Numbered from the stretch's first letter, positions 15,738 through 23,676 are shown. The stretch is 64,000 bases of DNA from Ruminococcus sp. (GCA_015066785.1 SVNT01000007.1:1-64000), one strand, 5' to 3'. Translations and numbers: made by a program. The notes: a model not told the origin generated them from the sequence alone.

Positions 15738-15922
15738 TCATCTTTTTACTTCCTGTTTATTATCAGCGCCGTAACTCATCTGCAACAAATCATCAATACT
15801 CTTTTCAGTCCCCAGACTGACGATGTACTGTACTCAACATAAAGCGTTATTCCGCTGACCTGAGAACCGTCTGTTTTACGAATGTAGTTTACAGGCTCTA
15901 CGCCTACAATTTTTGCTAACAT
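15738..15922 (-). pseudogene. Frameshifted small conjugative-element protein
   Basis: From ATG 15922 (ribosome site AGAGAGG) the frame reads MLAKIVGVEPVNYIRKTDGS and stops early at 15779 after an unlike C terminus. The next frame continues sensibly as YIVSLGTEKSIDDLLQMSYG to a stop at 15738. Together they give a protein of about 60-70 residues resembling the small proteins that precede YodL-domain genes in such elements. A one-base insertion or deletion around 15830-15850 is the simplest explanation, unless the region is a sequencing error. Confidence 0.6.
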
Positions 15923-15938
15923 AATCAATTACCTCTCT

Positions 15939-16103
15939 TTACTTATTTACTTTTTTATTCTTATTTCTGATAGCCTTGGATATGATATCAACCAGGCAAA
16001 GACCCGCAGCAATAACGACAGCTATGCAAATCAGGAATATGAATGGATGTTCTGACAAAAAAGGAAAGCTCTGATACAACCACTCACCAAACTTCTCAAT
16101 CAT
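15939..16103 (-). CDS. 54-residue membrane protein of the island
   Basis: Starts at ATG 16103 behind AAAGGAGCTTGAGTAATT. The protein has an amphipathic start (MIEKFGEWLYQSFPFL), one strongly hydrophobic helix (about 20-41) and a Lys/Arg/Asn-rich tail, so a single-pass membrane protein with its tail inside is expected. No family recognised. It lies 16 bases before the frameshifted small gene and is probably the first gene of the leftward island transcript. Confidence 0.6.
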   Translation of the reverse strand: MIEKFGEWLYQSFPFLSEHPFIFLICIAVVIAAGLCLVDIISKAIRNKNKKVNK

Positions 16104-16753
16104 AATTACTCAAGCTCCTTTCTTTTAAATTTTGTTGCTCCGCATGAACGGCTATCAGATGATAGCCGGCGGAGCTGTCAACAGACACCGAATAGCCGAC
16201 GGTATCGGTTGGGGTTTTTAGGTCTTTTCCTTGACACTTCGTTCTTGAAAGTAAGCAAATTATTATTTGGACTAATATTTATATATTTTTTATGCAAAGG
16301 GTTTTCTGATATATTAGTAAGATAACCGCATAATTAATATGTAAAGATATAATCTCGCTCTGTGAGTGAATTATTTATTACTTATTTTATTGAATTATTA
16401 TTACTGTATTTTAGCAGACAGATTATATACACAACTAATCCCCTTTAGGTTTTCTAAAGGGGATTAGTTTTTGCAGGAAACAACCGCCACACGCTAATTT
16501 ACTGCTAAAACAAGTCTACAATGCAAGAAATCTACTTTCGGTTTTTTCGCTCGCCGCGAAGGCAGGGTTGCATTGATGATGCAACCTGAGCGACAGCGTA
16601 TTATTTTGCCGCCACGGTAAAGAGGCTCGAGCTCTGAGCAAGCTCAAGGCTCGGCGGTTGTATTTTTTCTCGGTCGGCTTCTGGCGAGAAAAAATCTCCA
16701 CCGTCAAGTATGACCTCTTGACCTGTTCGGCAAAAGGAAACGACGAAAAATGC
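16104..16753. other. Right noncoding region of the island
   Basis: No well-supported gene in 650 bases. On the minus strand an open stretch (about 16256-16100) reads through TPTDTVGYSVSVDSSAGYHL without a good start and may be the decayed end of a gene. At 16516-16707 a 63-codon minus frame exists, but it is packed with inverted repeats, including the perfect 8-bp stem GGTTGCAT/ATGCAACC (16566-16573 with 16579-16586), and is more likely a structured DNA or RNA site, possibly the transfer origin. A strong hairpin lies at 16435-16467. No oriT can be assigned from sequence alone. Confidence 0.45.
16435..16472 (+). terminator. Strong hairpin with T tail in the island
   Basis: Perfect 14-bp stem CTAATCCCCTTTAG / CTAAAGGGGATTAG (16435-16448 with 16454-16467) followed by TTTTTGC on the plus strand. 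No plus-strand gene ends here, so it either ends an unseen RNA or insulates the HigBA promoter from read-through. Confidence 0.75.
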
Positions 16754-16804
16754 TTGACAAAACCTGAAGAAATGTGTATAATAAATATAGGATAAATCCT
16801 ATAT
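16754..16804 (+). promoter_or_regulatory. higBA promoter and autoregulatory operator
   Basis: TTGACA 16754-16759, 17-base spacer, TATAAT 16777-16782. Immediately downstream is a perfect 9-bp inverted repeat ATATAGGAT-AA-ATCCTATAT (16785-16804) covering the expected start of transcription. Type II antitoxins with an Xre domain bind such palindromes to repress their own operon. Confidence 0.88.
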
Positions 16805-16829
16805 CTTGAGAAAAAAGGGGGGGATGACG

Positions 16830-17186
16830 ATGGACGAGTTTGAAGTAATTTTCTATCAAAAAAGCGACGGTTCTGAGCCTGCCAAAGAATTTATTGACAG
16901 CCTCGATACAAAAATGAAAGCTAAAATGCTGAGGACTATTTCCATATTACAAACAAATGGGTATGAGCTCAGGGAGCCTTACTCAAAACATCTTAACGAA
17001 GGTATATTCGAGCTCAGAGCTAAAGTAGGCACGGATATTTCAAGAGTACTGTATTTTTTCATAGCAGGAAAGAAAATAATATTAACAAACGGATTTATAA
17101 AGAAAACGCAGAAAACACCCAGAGAAGAAATAGAAAAAGCCAAAATGTACAGAATTGACTACCTTAAGAGAGGAGAAGAAAAATGA
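16830..17186 (+). CDS. higB: HigB-like toxin (RelE superfamily, Gp49 type)
   Basis: About 118 residues of the phage-derived Gp49-like/HigB family, ribosome-dependent mRNA interferases. Recognisable parts are the start (EFEVIFYQKSDGSEPAKEF), the middle block LREPYSKHLNEGIFELRAKV and the strand pair VLYFFIAGKKIILTNGFIKKTQKTP, whose Arg/Lys residues line the active site in relatives. ATG 16830 is chosen because the G run at 16817-16823 is then six bases away; ATG 16824 would touch it. Toxin before antitoxin is the usual order for higBA. The reading frames overlap by four bases (ATGA). Located at the right edge of the island, it would stabilise the element against loss. Confidence 0.88.
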   Translation: MDEFEVIFYQKSDGSEPAKEFIDSLDTKMKAKMLRTISILQTNGYELREPYSKHLNEGIFELRAKVGTDISRVLYFFIAGKKIILTNGFIKKTQKTPREEIEKAKMYRIDYLKRGEEK

Positions 17187-17461
17187 CAAAGTTCAATGAT
17201 TATCTGAAGGAGCAAATGAAAAGCCCTGAATTCAAAGCCGAATACGACGCCCTCGAACCCGAATTCGCAATAATTCAGGCTATAATCGATGCAAGAAAAA
17301 AGAAAGGTCTTACTCAAAAAGACCTTTCTGATAAAACAGGCATTGCCCAGGGCGACATAAGCAAGCTGGAGAATGGGAACGCAAACCCCTCGATAAGAAC
17401 TCTCCAGAGGCTCGCTTCTGCAATGGATATGAAGCTGAAAATTGAATTTATATCAAATTAA
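17183..17461 (+). CDS. higA: HigA-like antitoxin (Xre helix-turn-helix)
   Basis: A 92-residue protein whose C-terminal two thirds is an Xre domain: ARKKKGLTQKDLSDKTGIAQGDISKLENGNANPSIRTLQRLASAM split over about 36-82. The N-terminal helix (about 1-30) is the likely toxin-binding part. It overlaps higB by four bases, so both are translated from one mRNA, and it ends only 17 bases before the right attachment repeat. The palindrome at 16785-16804 is the probable target of the HigA or HigBA complex. Confidence 0.88.
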   Translation: MTKFNDYLKEQMKSPEFKAEYDALEPEFAIIQAIIDARKKKGLTQKDLSDKTGIAQGDISKLENGNANPSIRTLQRLASAMDMKLKIEFISN

Positions 17462-17478
17462 TTTCGCTATCAAAACAA

Positions 17479-17502
17479 TTCGAATCCTAGTACCCCAGCC
17501 AA
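17479..17502. repeat. Right attachment site (attR), copy of the tRNA-Gln 3' end
   Basis: Exact 24-bp copy of 10595-10618 in the same orientation. What follows (AAAAGCCTGTAAG hairpin) fits the original downstream flank of the tRNA gene. Confidence 0.93.
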
Positions 17503-17538
17503 AAGCCTGTAAGTTTTTCTTACAGGCTTTTCTTTTTT
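17501..17538 (+). terminator. Original terminator of tRNA-Gln, displaced by the island
   Basis: Perfect 13-bp stem AAAAGCCTGTAAG / CTTACAGGCTTTT (17501-17513 with 17519-17531) with loop TTTTT and a T-rich tail. It starts at the last bases of the repeated tRNA end, so before integration it directly followed the tRNA. It now closes the higBA transcript. Confidence 0.88.
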
Positions 17539-17544
17539 ATTTAT

Positions 17545-17586
17545 GCAAAACAACAGCCATCGGAATTGTTTGTTCCGATGGCTGTT
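17545..17586 (-). terminator. Terminator of the fructokinase gene
   Basis: Perfect 14-bp stem AACAGCCATCGGAA / TTCCGATGGCTGTT (17552-17565 with 17573-17586). On the minus strand it is followed by TTTTGCATAAATAAAAAAG, a moderate tail. Confidence 0.78.
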
Positions 17587-17619
17587 TACATTTTCGGTAT
17601 TTGTCAATCATATAGTTAA

Positions 17620-18585
17620 TCAGCGGAGCTTTCTTACATTCGCCATGCACTCTTCAACCGTAGCCTTGTCGGGCATTGCGACAATTCCCCCACGCTTCGA
17701 GGCCGTAAGCGCACCTGCGGCATTTGCGAAGTCTGCAAATTCCATAAGCTCGGAAAGCGTAAGGTCTGCTATGTTCTTTCCGCTTTCGGAGAGCTTGTAC
17801 AGAAACGCTCCGAAAAAGCTGTCGCCCGCACCGAGCGTATCAATCACCTCAACATCATATGTCGGGAGATATTCGATTCCGTGACGGCAGGCAACAATGC
17901 ACCCTCTGGGACCCTGAGTGATAATGACAACCTTCATTCCGATTTTGAGGAGCATTGCTATTCCCTGAAGGAGCTTATCGCAATCGGTAAGCATCTTCAT
18001 CTCGTCCTCGGAAAGCTTCATTATATCAACATACTGGAGAACGCCCTTCATCGCAGAAATTGCGGCGTCGGGAGAAGACCAGAGCTTTTCACGGTAATTC
18101 GGGTCATAAGTTACTGTCTTGCCTTTGGATTTTGCATATTCGGCTGCTCTCGAAACGGTAGAGCGTGAAGGCTCATCCGTAAGAGAAACAGAACCAAAGT
18201 GGAATATATCACAGTCGTCAATCTGCTTGAAATCTATCTCAGAGTAATTGAGCAGAGTATCTGCGCCGGGATGACGATAGAATGTGAAATCCCTCTTGCC
18301 GTTTTCGTCACGGTGGACAAACGCAAGGGTTGTATCGGCAGTCCTGTCCTTTATGAGTCCCTTGGTGTCAACGCCCTTTTCAACAAGAACATTTTCAAGG
18401 AATTTACCGAAGTTATCGTCGCCGACCTTGCCTATAAAAGCACTGTCGCCCCCGAGAATACTTGCCTGAACGGCAACATTCGCAGGAGAGCCGCCTGCAT
18501 TCTGCTGCATTATATTTTCTGCGCCGTCAACATCAAACGGAATGAAGTCTATCAGTACTTCTCCGATGGAGACTATTTTCGACAT
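17620..18585 (-). CDS. scrK: PfkB-family sugar kinase, probable fructokinase
   Basis: A 321-residue ribokinase-fold kinase. The N-terminal GGSPANVAVQ block (about 31-40) and FIGKVGDDNFG (about 50-60) form the sugar site, and DTLGAGDSFFGAF (about 250-262) contains the anion hole and catalytic Asp. The order and spacing match fructokinases of the scrK/cscK type, which phosphorylate fructose to fructose-6-phosphate in the cytoplasm. Substrate is inferred from overall resemblance; 2-keto-3-deoxygluconate or ribose kinases share the fold. It is a single-gene unit with its own promoter and terminator; no sugar transporter or sucrose hydrolase is beside it. Confidence 0.82.
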   Translation of the reverse strand: MSKIVSIGEVLIDFIPFDVDGAENIMQQNAGGSPANVAVQASILGGDSAFIGKVGDDNFGKFLENVLVEKGVDTKGLIKDRTADTTLAFVHRDENGKRDFTFYRHPGADTLLNYSEIDFKQIDDCDIFHFGSVSLTDEPSRSTVSRAAEYAKSKGKTVTYDPNYREKLWSSPDAAISAMKGVLQYVDIMKLSEDEMKMLTDCDKLLQGIAMLLKIGMKVVIITQGPRGCIVACRHGIEYLPTYDVEVIDTLGAGDSFFGAFLYKLSESGKNIADLTLSELMEFADFANAAGALTASKRGGIVAMPDKATVEECMANVRKLR

Positions 18586-18626
18586 AGAACTACCCCCATA
18601 TCATAAATAAAATAACACTTATATTT

Positions 18627-18654
18627 ATTATACACATCAACAAAAATTTGTCAA
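18627..18654 (-). promoter_or_regulatory. Promoter of the fructokinase gene
   Basis: Minus strand: TTGACA (18654-18649), 16-base spacer, TATAAT (18632-18627), about 42 bases before the start codon. Confidence 0.82.
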
Positions 18655-18734
18655 CACAAAAACTTCTTTTTGTGCATAAGCAATACCGTTTTTTCGGTGT
18701 TTTCACAAACATTTACCAAAAGGAGCACTACCTG

Positions 18735-20243
18735 ATGAAAAGGACTATCATCATAGAAACGATTATTTCTGCAATATGCGGAAGTATGACCGCACTCGCA
18801 TTCTCTTCCGCAAGGTTATACCCGTTGGTGTTTTTCACACTTGCACCGTTGTTTTTTCTGCTGGCGAAAACCCGCTGTCCATTCCGTGTAATGTTCTCCT
18901 ACGGATTTTTCCTCTACGCCTGCACGACGCTGTGGCTCACGAACACAACGGAATTCCTACCGTTGCCGAAAGCCGTCGGATTGCCGCTTATCTTCATCGG
19001 AATTATCTTCTTTTCGGCGGTACAAGCGGCAGCTTTATCACTGCCTTTTCTGTTTTTTCACCATCTGCGCCGTGACGGAATTACCGACGCCTTCTTCTTT
19101 TCATCATTGTACGCTCTCGGAGAATTTATGCAGGAGTATATACCGATATTCGCATTTCCGTGGGCAAGGCTATGCAATATCGTTTCGCCGTTTACGGAAT
19201 TCACGCAGTCCGCCTCTCTTTTCGGAGGGCTTTTTGTGTCATTCCTTGTATCACTCCTCAACGCCCTGCTCTGCCTTATAGTTTCGTATGCGCACCGTAT
19301 GAAAAAAATCAATCTTCCTGCGGCAATTCTTGCTGTTGCGGTATTTTCCGCAAACACAATTTTCGGTGTGGTGAGAATTTCAAACAGCAACGAAACTCCC
19401 GACGCAACAGCAATTCTCGTTCAGGGTAATTTCAGCGGTACCGACAAACGATACAACGACACCGACGAAATGATACTCCGTCACATTTCGTTAGCGGAAG
19501 GTTGCAATGCCGATGCGGATATGGTTGTTTTTTCGGAAACAAGTCTTCCCGAATACCTCGGGGAAAAGCTCAGGGCGGAAGAAAAAATCCTGGGCCTTGC
19601 AAGAAAAAAGAACTGCCCCGTAATCACGGGGGCGTTGCACAAAGCCGACGAAAAACGTTACAATGCAATGGCTGTTTTCTACACCGACGGAAGAATATCG
19701 GAGCCGTATTTAAAGCGGAAAATCGTACCCTTCGGAGAATATCTGCCACTGCGTGAAATCCTCGTGGGAATATTCCCGACGCTTGAACGTTACGGTGGAT
19801 TTTCAGCAGGTGCCGAGGCTGTTTCTCTCCCCATCGGAGAGCATACCGTCGGCGGAGTAATCTGTTTTGAATCCATATTCCCCGAAATCGTGCGTAGCAC
19901 CGTCAGAAACGGTGCGGAAGTCATTGTGGTAATCAGCAATGACTCCTGGTTCGGAGAAGGCTCGGCGCTCTACCAACACCACTCCCACGCTGTGATACGT
20001 GCGGTCGAAAACGGAAGATACACCCTCCGTTCAAGCAGTACCGCAGTGACCTCCTGCATTTCTCCTGCGGGAGAAATAAAAGCGACGGCAGAGCCTTTCG
20101 AGCCTGTTGCCGTCGCTGTAAATTTTTCATATCTGAACACCGTGACACTGTATTCACGCCTCGGGAATGTTATAGTTATTCCGTTTTCGGTTGTTTTTAT
20201 ATTCAGCGTGATTTCATATTTTCGCAGAAGAAATGCTGTGTAA
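18735..20243 (+). CDS. lnt: Apolipoprotein N-acyltransferase
   Basis: About 502 residues. The N-terminal half has around six transmembrane helices (to about 212), followed by a nitrilase-type (C-N hydrolase) domain and a last membrane helix near the C terminus. The catalytic triad is visible: Glu268 in VVFSETS, Lys327 in YLKRKIVPFGEYLP and Cys378 in GVICFES. Lnt adds the third acyl chain to the N-terminal cysteine of lipoproteins on the outer face of the membrane. Lnt homologues are less usual in low-GC Firmicutes but do occur. ATG 18735 follows AAAAGGAGCACTACCTG; the longer frame upstream has no ribosome site. It converges end to end with galU, with only two bases between stops. Confidence 0.85.
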   Translation: MKRTIIIETIISAICGSMTALAFSSARLYPLVFFTLAPLFFLLAKTRCPFRVMFSYGFFLYACTTLWLTNTTEFLPLPKAVGLPLIFIGIIFFSAVQAAALSLPFLFFHHLRRDGITDAFFFSSLYALGEFMQEYIPIFAFPWARLCNIVSPFTEFTQSASLFGGLFVSFLVSLLNALLCLIVSYAHRMKKINLPAAILAVAVFSANTIFGVVRISNSNETPDATAILVQGNFSGTDKRYNDTDEMILRHISLAEGCNADADMVVFSETSLPEYLGEKLRAEEKILGLARKKNCPVITGALHKADEKRYNAMAVFYTDGRISEPYLKRKIVPFGEYLPLREILVGIFPTLERYGGFSAGAEAVSLPIGEHTVGGVICFESIFPEIVRSTVRNGAEVIVVISNDSWFGEGSALYQHHSHAVIRAVENGRYTLRSSSTAVTSCISPAGEIKATAEPFEPVAVAVNFSYLNTVTLYSRLGNVIVIPFSVVFIFSVISYFRRRNAV

Positions 20244-20245
20244 CG

Positions 20246-21121
20246 CTATATTTTTTCCGCAAGCTGTTTTATGTATTTTTTCAGGTCGTCGCCGAACTCC
20301 TCACGGCGCAGTCCTTCTTCGATACACGCCTTGAGTATCTCGAACTTATCGCCCATATCGTGCCTTATGCCCGAAAATTCAACGGCTGTCATACCCTCTG
20401 TCCGTGCAATGACCTTCATGGCGTCGGTGAGCTGTATCTCTCCCCCCGCACCACGCTCCGTCTTTTCGAGAAGTCCGAAGATTTCGGGAGTGAGAACGCA
20501 TCTTCCCATAATCGCATAATTCGAGAATTTTTCTTCGGGCAGAGGCTTTTCGTTCATATCGCTGACCGAAAAAATATTGTCGGTTATTTTATCAGCCTTT
20601 ACGGAAGAGCATTTTCTTACGATTTCATCAGGAACTTCCTTCACGCCGACAACACACTTGCCGTATTTTTCAAAAGCATCGCAAAGCTCGCTTATCGCAG
20701 GAACTTCGCCCGTAACGACATCGTCACCGTAAAGCACGGCAAAAGGGTCATTCCCGATAAATTCCTTGGCAAGAAGTATTGCGTGGCCGAGGCCCTTAGG
20801 CTCCTGCTGTCTTACGAAATAGATGTTCGCAAGGCTGTTCATCGACATTATCGAATCGTAAAGTTCCTTTTTTGCCTCGCCGCTTTCGAGTAATTTCTGC
20901 TCAAGCTCGGGTGCTCTGTCAAAATGGTCCTCAAGGATTGATTTTCCCCTTGAGGTTATTATCATAATTTCGGTAATTCCGCTGCTTGCGGCTTCCTCAA
21001 CGATATACTGTATAGCAGGCTTGTCTATTATCGGGAGCATTTCCTTCGGCATTGCCTTTGTCACGGGCAGAATGCGTGTCCCGAGTCCTGCCGCAGGAAT
21101 TACAGCTTTTTTTATCTTCAT
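20246..21121 (-). CDS. galU: UTP-glucose-1-phosphate uridylyltransferase
   Basis: A 291-residue nucleotidyltransferase making UDP-glucose from UTP and glucose-1-phosphate. The signature AAGLGTRILPVTKAMPKEMLP (about 10-30, split here for length) is the nucleotide-binding loop with the catalytic Arg/Lys, followed by KPAIQYIVEEA; VLYGDDVV (about 133-140) carries the metal Asp and GGEIQLTDAM (about 225-234) is the conserved acceptor segment. Length is normal. UDP-glucose feeds cell-wall polymers, glycolipids and exopolysaccharide. The next gene upstream on the same strand is the zinc-ribbon membrane protein 13 bases away, so the two may be co-transcribed. Confidence 0.92.
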   Translation of the reverse strand: MKIKKAVIPAAGLGTRILPVTKAMPKEMLPIIDKPAIQYIVEEAASSGITEIMIITSRGKSILEDHFDRAPELEQKLLESGEAKKELYDSIMSMNSLANIYFVRQQEPKGLGHAILLAKEFIGNDPFAVLYGDDVVTGEVPAISELCDAFEKYGKCVVGVKEVPDEIVRKCSSVKADKITDNIFSVSDMNEKPLPEEKFSNYAIMGRCVLTPEIFGLLEKTERGAGGEIQLTDAMKVIARTEGMTAVEFSGIRHDMGDKFEILKACIEEGLRREEFGDDLKKYIKQLAEKI

Positions 21122-21134
21122 AATAACACTCCTT

Positions 21135-22100
21135 TTACGGTGTTATGAATGCAAGTGCCATAGCGCATCCCAGAAGGAACGTAGCTGTCAGGATGAGGAT
21201 TACCGCAGGTGCCGACCCTCCGCCGACACGCTCAAGTTCCTTCGGGGTGCATTTGTTTTTCGCCTTGAGTTTCTTTATCTTCTTCACGCAGTGCTTGTAG
21301 TAAATCCAGTTCGTGAACACTCCGAAAAGAAAAAGAACGATATAATTTGCAAATATCGAGCAGTTATAAAGCGTTCCGAAAAGTGCGCCGTTGAAATCAA
21401 TGCTTTTAATAAAATTCACCATGAAGTTGTCGGGCATATTCACCCTTGCAATCATATCCGCAAGAGAAAGTGCAAGCGACGGAAGCGTTATCAGTGTCTT
21501 GACAATAAACGAAAGCAGCATCATACCCCACATTTTGCGGTAAGCAAAATATTCCGTCGGGAAAATCATAGCAGGAAGATTGAAGGTTGCCTTGCGCTTA
21601 CGCTCCTTCATCAGCTTGAAAACGGGCAGGAAGTAGTATGTGTTACTGCCCACGAAATCAGCAAGCTCGGAAGTTTTCACGCCGTCGAATTCCTCGTCGG
21701 GATTAAGCCCGCAAAGCTTGTCATCATAATTTATAATGAATGTATCGAATGAGAAATCGGTAGTCTTTGCGTCTGATGCACCACGGGTTTCCTCGTGTGA
21801 GCCTACTCTTTCGGAGCCTACGACAATAGGCTTTCCGCACTGCTCGCAGAATATCGAGAGTGAAGGGTTGTCAGCACCGCAGTATTCGCACTTTATCGAC
21901 GCACCGATACTCTTTGCACGCTCTGCGGCGGCACTGAAGCTGCCCTTTTTTTCGTGCAGTTCATCATTTATGCATTTTCCGTTTTTCTTGTAGCACGCCC
22001 TGTGATACGGCGTACCGCAGTCGGGACACACGACAATATCATCGTCTTCCTTGAAGACTTCCCCGCAGGAAAGACATTTGAGTCCTGTATACAAAGCCAT
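21135..22100 (-). CDS. Zinc-ribbon/RING-like membrane protein of unknown role
   Basis: About 321 residues. Residues about 7-35 hold a treble-clef, RING-like finger (CLSCGEVF, CPDCGTPYHRAC) and about 68-90 a zinc ribbon (CEYCGADN, CEQCGKP). After a linker, residues about 150-321 contain a DUF2628-like region with hydrophobic helices near 190-225, 250-275 and 295-320; the motif FLPVFKLMKERKRKATFN precedes the first. The fingers should face the cytoplasm. Such proteins are common and uncharacterised in gut Firmicutes. ATG 22100 is chosen because AAAGGAGGATGAAAAA precedes it; an earlier in-frame ATG has no ribosome site. Confidence 0.65.
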   Translation of the reverse strand: MALYTGLKCLSCGEVFKEDDDIVVCPDCGTPYHRACYKKNGKCINDELHEKKGSFSAAAERAKSIGASIKCEYCGADNPSLSIFCEQCGKPIVVGSERVGSHEETRGASDAKTTDFSFDTFIINYDDKLCGLNPDEEFDGVKTSELADFVGSNTYYFLPVFKLMKERKRKATFNLPAMIFPTEYFAYRKMWGMMLLSFIVKTLITLPSLALSLADMIARVNMPDNFMVNFIKSIDFNGALFGTLYNCSIFANYIVLFLFGVFTNWIYYKHCVKKIKKLKAKNKCTPKELERVGGGSAPAVILILTATFLLGCAMALAFITP

Positions 22101-22244
22101 TTTTTCATCCTCCTTTATAGGAAATGTAATCTTTTCTCTTAACCCCTGTTTTATCATATAATTATATCAATTTTTTCTTATAATGTCAATTATATCACCT
22201 TTCTTATATAGTCTTCCTTATTTCCGCATATTTAAACGCAGATA

Positions 22245-22273
22245 TTGACGATAACGAAATATTCTGCTATACT
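22245..22273 (+). promoter_or_regulatory. Promoter of prfB
   Basis: TTGACG (22245-22250), 17-base spacer, TATACT (22268-22273), 30 bases before the prfB ATG. Confidence 0.78.
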
Positions 22274-22302
22274 TAAATAATTAAATGTATTAGGAGAAAA
22301 AT

Positions 22303-23421
22303 ATGCTTTTACTCGATGATATAAGATATGAACTCGAGGGGTATCACGCCAAGGTCGATGAGCTTTACAAGGTCCTTGAAATCGACAAGGCAAAGGCTGA
22401 GGTTGAACGCCTGCGTGAAATTTCGTCGGCACCCGATTTCTGGGATGACCTCGGAAATTCGCAGAAAGTCCTTTCCGAAATAAAGGCGCTTGAAAACAAA
22501 ATCGACAGCCACGCAAAGCTGAAATCCTCTCTTGAAGACTGCCTCACACTGATTGAGCTTTCCGACGAAGAAGGCGACCCCGACGAAGATATGATTGCCG
22601 AAATCACAAACGAGGCAAATGCCTTCAAATCTGCGTATGAATCAACAAAGCTGTCTACTCTCCTTTCGGGAGAATATGACGCAAACAACGCATTCGTCAC
22701 CTTCCACCCAGGTGCAGGCGGAACAGAGGCTCAGGACTGGGCGGAAATGCTTTTCCGTATGTACAACAGATGGGGCGAGCGTCATAATTTCAAGGTCAAA
22801 ACGCTCGACTACCTCGACGGAGAAGAAGCGGGGCTCAAAAGTGCGACAATCCTCATCGAAGGCATCAACGCATACGGTTTCCTCAAGTCAGAGCATGGTG
22901 TTCACCGTCTGGTAAGAATATCGCCGTTTGACTCATCGGGGCGCCGCCACACATCTTTCGCCGCAGTCGAGGTAACCCCTGAAATTTCAGACGACGCAGA
23001 TGTCGAAATAAATCCCGAAGACCTGAAAATTGACACATACCGTGCAAGCGGTGCAGGCGGACAGCACATCAACAAAACCGAAAGTGCGGTAAGAATCACG
23101 CATCTTCCGACGGGAATAATCGTTGCCTGCCAGACACAGAGAAGCCAGATGCAGAACAAGGATTTTGCAATGAAAATGCTGAAGGCAAAGCTCGTTGAAA
23201 TAAAGGAACGTGAGCATCTCAGCAAAATCGAAGACATCAAGGGCGTTCAAAAGGAAATTGCGTGGGGTGCGCAGATACGCTCGTATGTATTTATGCCATA
23301 CACCCTTGCCAAAGACCATCGCACAGGCTTTGAATCAGGAAACATCGGTGCCGTAATGGACGGCGACCTTGACGGTTTCATCAACTCGTATCTTGTTGCG
23401 TTATCGCACGGAGAAATATAA
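22303..23421 (+). CDS. prfB: Peptide chain release factor 2
   Basis: A 372-residue class I release factor that ends translation at UGA and UAA. The GGQ loop SGAGGQHINKTESAVR (about 245-260) triggers peptide release, and the SPF tripeptide in VRISPFDSSGRRHTSFA identifies RF2 rather than RF1. The protein is full-length in a single frame: the programmed +1 frameshift at an early UGA that controls RF2 in many bacteria is absent, as the corresponding segment (KVLEIDKAKAEVE, about 26-38) is continuous. A small membrane-protein gene follows after 24 bases. Confidence 0.95.
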   Translation: MLLLDDIRYELEGYHAKVDELYKVLEIDKAKAEVERLREISSAPDFWDDLGNSQKVLSEIKALENKIDSHAKLKSSLEDCLTLIELSDEEGDPDEDMIAEITNEANAFKSAYESTKLSTLLSGEYDANNAFVTFHPGAGGTEAQDWAEMLFRMYNRWGERHNFKVKTLDYLDGEEAGLKSATILIEGINAYGFLKSEHGVHRLVRISPFDSSGRRHTSFAAVEVTPEISDDADVEINPEDLKIDTYRASGAGGQHINKTESAVRITHLPTGIIVACQTQRSQMQNKDFAMKMLKAKLVEIKEREHLSKIEDIKGVQKEIAWGAQIRSYVFMPYTLAKDHRTGFESGNIGAVMDGDLDGFINSYLVALSHGEI

Positions 23422-23445
23422 GATTTTTTTTGGAGGAATGACAAC

Positions 23446-23676
23446 ATGAGAACAGCAATACAGGTTATGATTATCATCGGAATGGTAGTGGGATGCTGGA
23501 TGATACTTCCCATCATCTTCGGAATTATCGCACTTAACGATATGTCAAACGGAAGACGTCCCAGCACTGCAATGAGCGTACTCGTACTTCTCTTCTGCAG
23601 CTGGATAGCTGGTATCCTTCTTCTCGTTGCAAAGGATGAGGACTTCATAGTACCTCCCAAGGCAAACCAGCAGTAA
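23446..23676 (+). CDS. Small two-helix membrane protein
   Basis: A 76-residue protein with two hydrophobic helices (about 5-28 and 43-62) joined by the polar turn NDMSNGRRPSTA, of the kind seen in DUF4190-like or interferon-induced-transmembrane-like small proteins. TTGGAGGAATGACAAC precedes ATG 23446. It follows prfB by 24 bases and shares the terminator at 23687-23712, so it is probably read through from prfB. Function unknown. Confidence 0.65.
   Translation: MRTAIQVMIIIGMVVGCWMILPIIFGIIALNDMSNGRRPSTAMSVLVLLFCSWIAGILLLVAKDEDFIVPPKANQQ

Larger units (their letters stand above)
10595..17502. mobile_element. Integrated element remnant at tRNA-Gln (about 6.9 kb)
   Basis: The 24-bp tRNA-derived direct repeats bound a block whose genes are typical of Firmicute conjugative elements: a Rep-like winged-helix fragment, an ArdC-like N-terminal fragment of the usual very large helicase/methylase protein, TnpV, a MuF_C-plus-YodL-domain protein, an Xre-type regulator and HigBA. 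The block is more A+T-rich than the flanking genes. No integrase, excisionase, relaxase, coupling protein or type IV secretion gene can be seen, the Rep-like gene is internally shortened and one small gene is frameshifted. It is best read as a deletion derivative that could move only if an integrase is supplied from elsewhere. Confidence 0.85.

Noticed and set aside
16516..16707. 63-codon minus-strand reading frame
   Set aside because: It is made largely of inverted repeats, has no convincing ribosome site and resembles no protein family; treated as part of a structured noncoding region.
18648..18734. N-terminal extension of Lnt
   Set aside because: The extension overlaps the divergent fructokinase promoter and has no ribosome site; the membrane protein starts naturally at 18735.
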